From Faecalibacterium sp. CAG:74 (GTDB lineage Bacteria > Bacillota > Clostridia > Christensenellales > Aristaeellaceae), in the NCBI GenBank assembly GCA_000437595.1, contig FR899820.1:1-5750 (forward strand): a stretch of 5,750 nt of DNA, written 5' to 3'. Both the position numbers and the translations under genes were made by a program. Shown one piece after another: positions 1 to 4,419 of the stretch. Under the pieces are notes generated by a model. That model ran no database searches. It had not been told where the DNA came from and was given only the letters and a program-made list of their open reading frames with translations. How positions within the stretch are numbered: position 1 is the stretch's first letter; each line of letters begins with the position of its first letter.

Positions 1-455
1 ATCGGAAGATAGGTTATACTATCAGAATTCAGCCGTTCTTTGGCGAAAACAAAGGATACGTCAGAGGCCCCCTTTGGTTTGATTTCAATGCGAAAGTCTT
101 TGCTAAGAGAACTTATTGGGGCACGAATCAAACCAAGCTCAAACCTGTAAGAAGATGATGATATACTTGTTATGCGGATTGGCAAATCGTGCTCTTGCGA
201 GCTATAAGAGGGAGTGTATCCGGACCCAAATGTACGTTCAGGACAATCTTTACTTTTTTCATACGCACTATGTTTGAAATAGCGTACATTAATGTCGCCA
301 TCAGTAAGCGTAACGTATTGTCCGCAGAGTTCGCACATAAAAAGCCCGCTGCGAGCAGATACAGTTCCGCCTGGATGTAACCTGGCTGCCTGCTCTGCTG
401 TAATCCGTTTCCAGCCATGATCGGACCACATACAGACATGTGTTAATGATGCCAT
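1..455 (-). CDS. N-terminal part of an unknown protein with a CoiA-like zinc-binding domain, cut by the window edge
   Basis: An open frame runs leftward from an ATG at 455 to the window edge without a stop, giving 151 residues so far. The start has a good Shine-Dalgarno AAGGAG (464-469) 8 bases upstream. The protein begins MASLTHVCMWSDHGWKRITA. At residues 39-71 it shows FMCELCGQYVTL, then RYFKHS and a further Cys, so C41, C44, H62 and C71 could bind one zinc. The order CxxC, a short beta segment, then an aromatic-x-H motif resembles the N-terminal domain of CoiA-like competence and nuclease proteins; this is a family-level inference. Residues 90-151 look beta-rich with no motif I know. It lies 113 bases downstream of the ATPase gene on the same strand with no convincing terminator between them, so cotranscription is likely. 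The C-terminal part, where any nuclease domain would lie, is outside the window. Confidence 0.72.
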   Translation of the reverse strand, partial: MASLTHVCMWSDHGWKRITAEQAARLHPGGTVSARSGLFMCELCGQYVTLTDGDINVRYFKHSAYEKSKDCPERTFGSGYTPSYSSQEHDLPIRITSISSSSYRFELGLIRAPISSLSKDFRIEIKPKGASDVSFVFAKERLNSDSITYLP

Positions 456-460
456 GTGCG

Positions 461-520
461 TTACTCCTTAATACTTTCTGCTTCAATATCCAACGAATTA
501 CCACAGTGTTCACAATACAT
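461..520 (-). CDS. Possible 19-residue CxxC minigene or leader peptide
   Basis: A short frame encodes MYCEHCGNSLDIEAESIKE and ends at TAA (461-463). The N-terminal CxxCGN is typical of the first half of a zinc-ribbon knuckle. The Shine-Dalgarno of the next gene (AAGGAG, 464-469) lies inside its last two codons, so translating it would deliver ribosomes close to the ATG at 455. That arrangement is common in translational coupling. Against it, no clear Shine-Dalgarno precedes its ATG, the frame is very short, and a stop lies just upstream in frame. It could instead be the remnant of a longer zinc-ribbon protein or chance. Confidence is low to moderate. Confidence 0.3.
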   Translation of the reverse strand: MYCEHCGNSLDIEAESIKE

Positions 521-568
521 CTGATTATTGTAGTTTTAAATTTCCCCATTCATTACAGGCGGTTTCTT

Positions 569-1969
569 TCAATCGCCTTTATCATGTATCATATCGGCGT
601 ATGTTTTCAATGTCGCATTCCCTAACTGCTTTGCTTTTTCGATACATCCCTTTGTAAATCCAGACTTCGAGAAGAGAAAGAAATGCTTTTTCTGATAAGC
701 GAAAAGGTTGCTGCGCTCTATCAGCGTTTCCAGCACGCCGAGATCAACTTTTTCGTTGGTCCATTTGCATTCGGCAAAGAGGGCGGTATTTTTGTTCTGC
801 TCGCCCATAATGTCAATTTCTGCCTGTCGTTTATGGACAGGATCGTTGCCCCACCAGCGGCCCAGGGAAGTGAATTCCACCGGGGACTTTCCGCTCAGCA
901 GCAGCTTCCAAAGGTATTGCTTGCAGATTTCCTCAAACACCTTGCCCATGTAGTCGGAAAGGTACGGTTCGATGCGTTGATATACCAGGTCTGCTGCGCC
1001 GCGGGAGATCAGGGAAGCATTCTCCGGCACAAACCGGTACCAGAAGCGGAACATGTTGTCGTCGATGAAATAGATCGCCTTTTTTGACGCTTTCTCTCCG
1101 TAAGGCAGCTCCTTTTGCACGATGCCCAGCGTGATCAGGTTTTTCAGGTAGGTGGAGCAGACGTTGGTGTCTTCGCCAACTTTGCCTGAGATCTCCGACA
1201 TGCGGGATGATCCGGTGGCAATGGCGGTAATGATGGCTGTATAGATGGCCGGCTCCCGGACCTCCTGTTTCAGCAGATTTATGGGCTCCTCATAGATCGA
1301 GGAAGTGGCGTCCAGGAAGGTGTTTTTGATATTCTCCTCGATGCTGAGCTTGTCGCTCATCTGTAGAAGGTATTGCGGAGTGCCACCCATGATCCCGTAA
1401 GCCAGGGCTTTGTCCTCAGCGGAGAAGTTCTTAAAGTAACCGCAGGTCTCCGCAAAATTAAAGGGCAGCAGCTTGATCTGCGCCGTTCTCCTGCCGTACA
1501 AAGGTGCTTTGTAAGCCAGTACATGATCTTCCATATAGGACATGGACGAGCCACACAGGATCAGCATCAATTTGGAATGATCCTTATATTTGTCGATCAG
1601 CAGCTGCAAAGTGGAAGCGAGGCTCTTGGAAGCGCGGGCCACATAGGGGTATTCGTCGATGGCCAGGATCAGGCGCTCCTTCTCGGATAGCCTGAATACC
1701 ATTTCCAGGGCAGCCTGAAAAGAGAGGAAAGACATATCCCCCTCATATCCGCTGGCATACTCCATGATGCTTTTGCTGAAATTCTCCAGGTTCTGCTTGG
1801 CGTTGCTCTCGACGCCCATGAAATAAATCGCGGGCTTGCCGTCGATAAAATGGTTGATCAGTGCGGTTTTTCCCACACGGCGGCGGCCGTAAAGAACCAC
1901 AAACTCAAACTTGCCGGAATTGTATAATCTGTTCAGGGAAGCAAGTTCCCGCTCTCTGCCGATAAACAT
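569..1969 (-). CDS. AAA ATPase with C-terminal DUF234 (PD-(D/E)XK-like) domain
   Basis: This 466-residue protein belongs to the archaeal-type ATPase_2/DUF234 family, common in bacteria and archaea and of mostly unknown function. It opens with FIGRERELASL, then Walker A G28-RRRVGKT-35. Walker B is ILAIDEY with D105 and E106, and ILCGSS near 137-142 fits a sensor-1 strand. Residues about 240-300 look like a winged helix (MSEISGKVGEDTNVCSTYLK). The C-terminal domain (about 330-466) keeps AEIDIM and AECKW, so D386, E400 and K402 match a PD-(D/E)XK nuclease core, and a nuclease role is inferred. No membrane segment or signal peptide is seen. A TTG at 1984 would add five residues, but the Shine-Dalgarno GGAGGTG (1976-1982) lies within those codons, 6 bases before the ATG at 1969, so that ATG is the start. 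It heads a minus-strand unit with the CoiA-like gene and diverges from the antitoxin gene. Confidence 0.9.
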   Translation of the reverse strand: MFIGRERELASLNRLYNSGKFEFVVLYGRRRVGKTALINHFIDGKPAIYFMGVESNAKQNLENFSKSIMEYASGYEGDMSFLSFQAALEMVFRLSEKERLILAIDEYPYVARASKSLASTLQLLIDKYKDHSKLMLILCGSSMSYMEDHVLAYKAPLYGRRTAQIKLLPFNFAETCGYFKNFSAEDKALAYGIMGGTPQYLLQMSDKLSIEENIKNTFLDATSSIYEEPINLLKQEVREPAIYTAIITAIATGSSRMSEISGKVGEDTNVCSTYLKNLITLGIVQKELPYGEKASKKAIYFIDDNMFRFWYRFVPENASLISRGAADLVYQRIEPYLSDYMGKVFEEICKQYLWKLLLSGKSPVEFTSLGRWWGNDPVHKRQAEIDIMGEQNKNTALFAECKWTNEKVDLGVLETLIERSNLFAYQKKHFFLFSKSGFTKGCIEKAKQLGNATLKTYADMIHDKGD

Positions 1970-1998
1970 GGACAGCACCTCCAATTAAGGCTGTCTCT

Positions 1999-2027
1999 AA
2001 TATATCACTCTGACGCAAATTAGTCAA
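1999..2027 (-). promoter_or_regulatory. Sigma-A promoter of the ATPase gene
   Basis: On the minus strand, TTGACT (2022-2027) is followed after exactly 17 bases by TATATT (1999-2004). The start of transcription would fall near 1991, giving a leader of about 22 bases before the ATG at 1969, enough for the GGAGGTG ribosome binding site. It probably serves the ATPase gene and the genes downstream of it. Confidence 0.75.
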
Positions 2028-2106
2028 GTGCGATTTGGCAAATCGTGAATAACTATTTTTTCTTTTCCACCCATTATCAAGAGATTTCTAGCACAACAAA
2101 GTCATT

Positions 2107-2170
2107 TTTCTAATGGGCAGTTGAGCAGTTGAGGAGAACTTATCAGTGAGTATCGGCTATTCATTAGAAA
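2107..2170. repeat. 9-bp inverted repeat in the divergent intergenic region
   Basis: TTTCTAATG (2107-2115) and CATTAGAAA (2162-2170) are perfect inverted copies 46 bases apart. Between them lies a tandem 8-bp duplication, GCAGTTGA at 2117-2124 and 2125-2132. The region lies between the two divergent promoters, so protein binding or a looped operator is possible, but no function is shown. The right arm overlaps the GCCGA motif copy at 2167-2177. Confidence 0.4.
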
Positions 2171-2244
2171 TTGCCGATGTGTATTGATTGTGTGAATCAG
2201 AAGCGATATAATGTATTATGGCTATATTGATATGAAATTGCCGA
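2152..2244. promoter_or_regulatory. Three GCCGA-core motifs, candidate operator of the antitoxin promoter
   Basis: GAAATTGCCGA occurs exactly at 2167-2177 and 2234-2244. A related copy in inverted orientation lies at about 2150-2162 (ATCGGC at 2152-2157, complementary to GCCGAT at 2173-2178). Two copies lie upstream of the -35 box and one downstream of the transcription start of the antitoxin promoter. AbiEi-type antitoxins are known to repress their own promoters by binding repeated sites through an N-terminal winged helix. The repeats are seen in the sequence; their use as an operator is inferred. Confidence 0.45.
2184..2212 (+). promoter_or_regulatory. Sigma-A promoter of the AbiEi-like gene
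   Basis: TTGATT (2184-2189), a 17-base spacer, and a perfect TATAAT (2207-2212) form a strong housekeeping promoter. Transcription should start near 2219, leaving a leader of about 50 bases before the GTG at 2269. The good promoter suggests that the gene was functional recently or still is. Confidence 0.72.
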
Positions 2245-2268
2245 AATGCAGAATGGAGGTGAGTAATC

Positions 2269-2999
2269 GTGCAATGGTATGAGGCGACCTCTAAAAACTC
2301 GAAGCCGGGCATCGCTATTCCCATCAGGAATTAATCAAGCTGCTGAAAAACAACTACCCACAAATGCGCGACAGCTCCTATCATTGGGCTGTCTGCGGAA
2401 TGCTTAAAAGCGGGAACCTAACAAAGGTTGCACGCAATGTATATGTGGTTCAAAACGAGCGGGAAAAGCCAATGTATCGTCCGGCCTATTCTGATCTGGC
2501 AGCAAAACTGATATCGCAAGTATCAGATAAGCATCCATCGGTTCGCTTTACGGTGTTTGAGACAGCATTGATGAATGATTTTCTGAATCATTTGGTTGCA
2601 CTAAACACAGTTTTTATTCAAGCGGAAAAGGACGTCAGCATTTTTGTTTTCCGTCACCTTCGGGAACTTGGTTATGCGCATTTGCTGTACAAGCCGAAAA
2701 AAGCAGACTATGCCCTGTACTGGGAAAAGGATTGCATTGTTGTGACAGATATGATTTCCGAAGCACCGTTATCTGCATCTGCGCCGCACGAAATCTGTCT
2801 GGAGAAAATGCTGGTGGATATGTATTGCGATAAACTGATCTCATCGGCATACAGTAAATCAGAATACCCTGAAGTGCTGAAACAAGCAATGGAGACATAT
2901 CACATTGAACCCTCAAAGATGATGCGCTATGCTCGGCGGCGCGGCAGAGAAGACGAGATGAAGGAGATTCTGGAGGAAATCGAGAATGCTGAAGCATGA
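2269..2999 (+). pseudogene. AbiEi-like type IV antitoxin (DUF6577-like), frameshifted
   Basis: The conserved reading frame covers 2298-2999, but its first ATG (2364) lies inside the expected helix-turn-helix and has no ribosome binding site. A proper start exists upstream: Shine-Dalgarno GGAGGTGA (2255-2262), 6 bases, then GTG at 2269. That frame reads VQWYEATSK and dies at TAA 2332-2334. Adding one A to the A5 run at 2293-2297 joins the frames as EATSKKLEAGHRYSHQELI and gives a 243-residue protein. The N-terminus then forms the winged helix (KLLKNNYPQMRDSSYHWAV, GNLTKVARNVYV) seen in AbiEi-like antitoxins. The rest matches what I recall of DUF6577, with the family name less certain than the fold. 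Such antitoxins normally precede an AbiEii nucleotidyltransferase toxin; none is intact here. If translation starts at 2364, the product is a 211-residue protein lacking much of its DNA-binding domain. A sequencing error is an alternative explanation. Confidence 0.7.
2293..2297 (+). other. Frameshift site (A5 run) in the antitoxin gene
   Basis: The zero frame reads TCT AAA AAC TCG, and the conserved downstream frame starts at CTC (2298). One extra A, or a -1 ribosome slip here, restores a continuous protein. The run is short for transcriptional slippage, and T AAA AAC is not an ideal -1 slippery heptamer, so a one-base deletion or a read error is the simplest explanation. Confidence 0.6.
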
Positions 3000-3085
3000 G
3001 AATTACACAAGCGAACATATTATGAATCAATAATCCAATGCAAGCAATGGTGATTGAACTGATTATTGATTTATTGACCCGATAA
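2996..3085 (+). pseudogene. Possible remnant of an AbiEii-like toxin gene start
   Basis: An ATG at 2996 overlaps the antitoxin stop by 4 bases (ATGA), the usual layout for a coupled toxin. The frame reads MRITQANIL, then TGA, then INNPMQAMVIELIIDLLTR and TAA (3083-3085). From memory, AbiEii-like toxins paired with this antitoxin type often begin with MRIT or MINNPMQ-like segments, so these codons may be the stump of a deleted toxin. No nucleotidyltransferase GG/GS or DxD motif is present. The match is a few residues only and could be chance. Confidence 0.25.
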
Positions 3086-3143
3086 ATGCATTTCTTTATG
3101 ACAATATTGTGTGAAGAGATCATGCTGGCGATCAGATAAACAG

Positions 3144-3173
3144 AAATAAAAAAGCCGCCTCCGAAGAGACGGC
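3144..3173 (-). terminator. Rho-independent terminator of tnpV
   Basis: Read on the minus strand, GCCGTCTC, loop TTCG, GAGGCGGC makes an 8-bp stem (3154-3173, one G-T pair) followed by TTTTTTATTT (3144-3153). It starts 9 bases after the tnpV stop. There is no T tract on the plus strand, so it should not stop transcription from the convergent antitoxin gene. Confidence 0.85.
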
Positions 3174-3182
3174 GATCCGGAT

Positions 3183-3563
3183 TCAGGCAAAGACCAGTTC
3201 ATCCAGTATGATTTCCTCAGCACTTTGATGAATACTGTTGATCCGGGAAACCCAGCCCAGCTGATCCGATGCTTTCAGCTGTTCGTTGATTCCTTCAGCT
3301 TTGGCCATCCGGGTGATTATCTGTTCCATACGATCCCGGCAGACTTGATCTGTTTCCGCCAGATGGTCATACAACTTACCGGAAAGAAGAAGCCGTTCAT
3401 ACAGTCCGGGACGATGCTCTTCCAGATAGGCTTTCCGCATCCGGCCATAGCGGCCGATAGTCTGCCGAGGAGAATCCGGGAGATCGAGATCCGGAAAGTA
3501 GTAGTCGCCATGCAGGGTGTAATGAATACCATTTTCAGTCATTTCTTTCGGGAAACGGGTCAT
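3183..3563 (-). CDS. tnpV: TnpV family transposon-encoded protein
   Basis: This 126-residue protein has the usual TnpV length and conserved run: YTLHGDYYFPDL, then IGRYGRMRKAYLEEHRPGLY, LLLSGKLYDHLAETD, and a C-terminal DQLGWVSRINSIHQSAEEIILDEL. TnpV was named from Tn4451-type mobilizable transposons of clostridia and is scattered through Firmicute genomes, often as a stand-alone cassette; its biochemical role is unknown. The sequence is mostly charged and helical, with no membrane segment or signal peptide. The ATG at 3563 follows AAGGAGGA (3572-3579) at a normal distance. It runs convergently to the antitoxin gene and has its own terminator. No transposase or resolvase (TnpX type) is present in the window, so this is an orphan copy. 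Its 5' leader carries several inverted repeats that may regulate expression. Confidence 0.85.
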   Translation of the reverse strand: MTRFPKEMTENGIHYTLHGDYYFPDLDLPDSPRQTIGRYGRMRKAYLEEHRPGLYERLLLSGKLYDHLAETDQVCRDRMEQIITRMAKAEGINEQLKASDQLGWVSRINSIHQSAEEIILDELVFA

Positions 3564-3585
3564 GCTGATGTCCTCCTTTTTTGTG

Positions 3586-3619
3586 TTTTAGCCGCCTTTT
3601 TCACTTTCGTCGGCTAAAA
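3586..3619 (-). repeat. 9-bp inverted repeat just before the tnpV ribosome binding site
   Basis: TTTTAGCCG (3586-3594) and CGGCTAAAA (3611-3619) are perfectly complementary across a 16-base loop. In the tnpV transcript the hairpin ends about 6 bases before AAGGAGGA, so it could affect ribosome access or mRNA stability. It has no T tract, so it is not a terminator. Confidence 0.55.
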
Positions 3620-3622
3620 TCT

Positions 3623-3695
3623 GGTTTGGGTAAATTTGCCGATATACCGCAAAATCGTTGTCTGATCGTACCCAAACCGTGAGAACACACGGTTT
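3623..3695 (-). promoter_or_regulatory. Competing hairpins in the tnpV leader
   Basis: Two perfect inverted repeats share one segment. GGTTTGGGTA (3623-3632) pairs with TACCCAAACC (3669-3678). AAACCGTG (3674-3681) pairs with CACGGTTT (3688-3695) around a 6-base loop. Bases 3674-3678 belong to both, so the two hairpins cannot form together. Such an arrangement is typical of attenuator-like RNA switches. No known riboswitch consensus is recognised, and the repeats could instead be protein sites or a transposon end. No clear promoter was found for tnpV, so it is unproven that the whole region is transcribed. Confidence 0.4.
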
Positions 3696-3710
3696 ACTAT
3701 CGTTGGTCGA

Positions 3711-3763
3711 TACCACAAGATATTGATTATTCTTCTTTCATTGTTCTACATCATGTGGTAGAA
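3711..3763. repeat. Inverted repeats between the tnpV leader and the tRNA-like end
   Basis: TACCACA (3711-3717) is complementary to TGTGGTA (3754-3760). Within the same stretch TTCTAC (3744-3749) is complementary to GTAGAA (3758-3763) around an 8-base loop. The arms overlap, so these are again alternative structures. They lie next to the putative junction and could be part of an element end or recombinase-binding region. Confidence 0.35.
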
Positions 3764-3791
3764 TTGATCGAGGATGTATAATCCGGTCGAA

Positions 3792-3814
3792 TTCAAGTCC
3801 TGTTTCCCGCACGA
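3792..3814 (+). other. tRNA 3'-end fragment (Leu-like), possible attachment-site scar
   Basis: The stretch reads like the last part of a tRNA gene: T-loop TTCAAGT (3792-3798), 3' half of the T-stem CCTGT (3799-3803), acceptor strand TTCCCGC (3804-3810), discriminator A, then CGA where CCA would stand. The TTCAAGT loop and CGCA end recall bacterial tRNA-Leu. The 5' half of the T-stem (ACAGG expected; TCGAA at 3787-3791) is absent, and no GCGGGAA acceptor strand was found upstream, so no whole tRNA is encoded. Many integrases use tRNA 3' ends as attachment sites, and a fragment breaking at the T-loop is what one side of such an event would leave. Confidence 0.4.
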
Positions 3815-3821
3815 AAGAAAG

Positions 3822-3872
3822 ACATCCGGGCTGGTTGCTCCATAGGCGGGCAAACGGCTCGGATGTTTTTTT
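3822..3872 (+). terminator. Terminator after the tRNA-like fragment
   Basis: ACATCCG (3822-3828) pairs with CGGATGT (3860-3866) across a long, partly structured loop, and a run of seven T (3866-3872) follows. It lies 7 bases after the tRNA-like end, where a tRNA gene's own terminator would be, and would shield the sigma operon from upstream transcription. Confidence 0.65.
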
Positions 3873-3881
3873 GTAATCGGA

Positions 3882-3910
3882 TGTAACGTTTGGCGTTTTC
3901 GCGCGACTAA
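3882..3910 (+). promoter_or_regulatory. ECF-type promoter of the sigma operon
   Basis: TGTAAC (3882-3887), a 16-base spacer, and CGACTAA (3904-3910) match the form of ECF sigma promoters (an AAC-containing -35 and a CG-A/T-CTA -10), not a sigma-A promoter. It sits just before the ECF sigma gene, so autoregulation is inferred, as is common for such sigma and anti-sigma pairs. Transcription would start near 3916, leaving a very short leader to the ATG at 3934. Confidence 0.65.
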
Positions 3911-3933
3911 CTTCATGAAGGGAGGTGCTGGAG

Positions 3934-4419
3934 ATGCTTGACGCAGAAGAAGCATATCAGCAGTACCGAGACATGGTGTACGGCTACCTGATCCGCCTGT
4001 GCCGCGATCGTGACCTTGCGGAGGAGCTCACGCAGGAAACGTTTTATCAAGCGATGAAAAATTGGAAGCGGTACGAAGGAAAAAGTTCGGTCGGCACATG
4101 GCTCTGCGCGATTGCACGGAATCAGTTTCTGCGCATCATGCGGAAGCAGTCGCCGCTGCCATTGGACAACGTCCCGGAGGCGTCCGTCCCGGATTTCACG
4201 GAGATGGTCGCGGAGCATAGTCTTGCCCTGAGTGCGCATCAAGCTCTCCACCGTCTGCCGGAACCGTATCGCGAGGTGTTCACCCTGAAAACCTTCTGCG
4301 AATTGTCCAGTAAGGAGATTGCGGCGCTGTTCGGGAAATCCGAAAGCTGGGCGCGCGTAACGGCGTACCGGGCGAAGCTGATGCTACTGGACGCGATGAA
4401 AGGAGAATGCAAGGAATGA
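3934..4419 (+). CDS. ECF-family RNA polymerase sigma factor
   Basis: This 161-residue protein is a complete ECF sigma factor. It directs RNA polymerase to a small regulon, probably in response to an envelope signal. Region 2 spans about residues 5-72, with DRDLAEELTQETFYQAMKNW (region 2.2, core binding) and YEGKSSVGTWLCAIARNQFL (2.3/2.4, -10 recognition). Region 4 spans about 104-156, with LPEPYREVFTLKTFCELSSKEIA and the helix-turn-helix GKSESWARVTAYRAKLML for -35 contact. A GTG at 3925 is in frame, but it lies within the Shine-Dalgarno GGGAGGTG (3920-3927), so the ATG at 3934, 8 bases after GGAGG, is the start. The next gene overlaps its stop by 4 bases and encodes a zinc-finger anti-sigma factor, which identifies the partner. 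An ECF-like promoter directly upstream suggests positive autoregulation. Confidence 0.93.
   Translation: MLDAEEAYQQYRDMVYGYLIRLCRDRDLAEELTQETFYQAMKNWKRYEGKSSVGTWLCAIARNQFLRIMRKQSPLPLDNVPEASVPDFTEMVAEHSLALSAHQALHRLPEPYREVFTLKTFCELSSKEIAALFGKSESWARVTAYRAKLMLLDAMKGECKE

Noticed and set aside
301..549. 82- and 89-codon minus-strand frames in the left region
   Set aside because: They are other-frame shadows of the edge-truncated gene starting at 455, which has the better Shine-Dalgarno and a conserved-looking Cys/His pattern.
569..600. Terminator between the ATPase gene and the CoiA-like gene
   Set aside because: Only a weak GGCG/CGCC pairing overlaps the stop codon and no T tract follows, so it was not called.
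683..1087. 134-codon open frame on the plus strand inside the ATPase gene
   Set aside because: It lies antisense to a well-supported gene with conserved motifs, has no ribosome binding site of its own, and its translation shows no recognisable domain.
1970..1984. TTG start giving the ATPase five more residues
   Set aside because: The GGAGGTG Shine-Dalgarno lies inside those codons and is correctly spaced for the ATG at 1969.
2291..2298. Programmed -1 frameshifting in the antitoxin gene
   Set aside because: T AAA AAC is not an ideal slippery heptamer, and I saw no clear stimulatory stem or pseudoknot at the right distance. A deletion or read error is simpler.
2635..3123. 162-codon open frame on the minus strand
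   Set aside because: It is antisense to the conserved antitoxin body, lacks a clear ribosome binding site, and encodes no recognisable domain.
3740..3814. A complete tRNA gene (GTGGTAGAAT resembles a tRNA-Gly D-arm)
   Set aside because: No acceptor 5' strand pairs with TTCCCGC, no proper 5-bp anticodon stem with a 7-base loop is found, and the T-stem does not pair. Only the 3' end is tRNA-like.
4407..4415. ATG at 4407 as start of the anti-sigma factor
   Set aside because: It is one base from the Shine-Dalgarno AAAGGAG, too close. The ATG at 4416 has workable spacing and the usual ATGA overlap.
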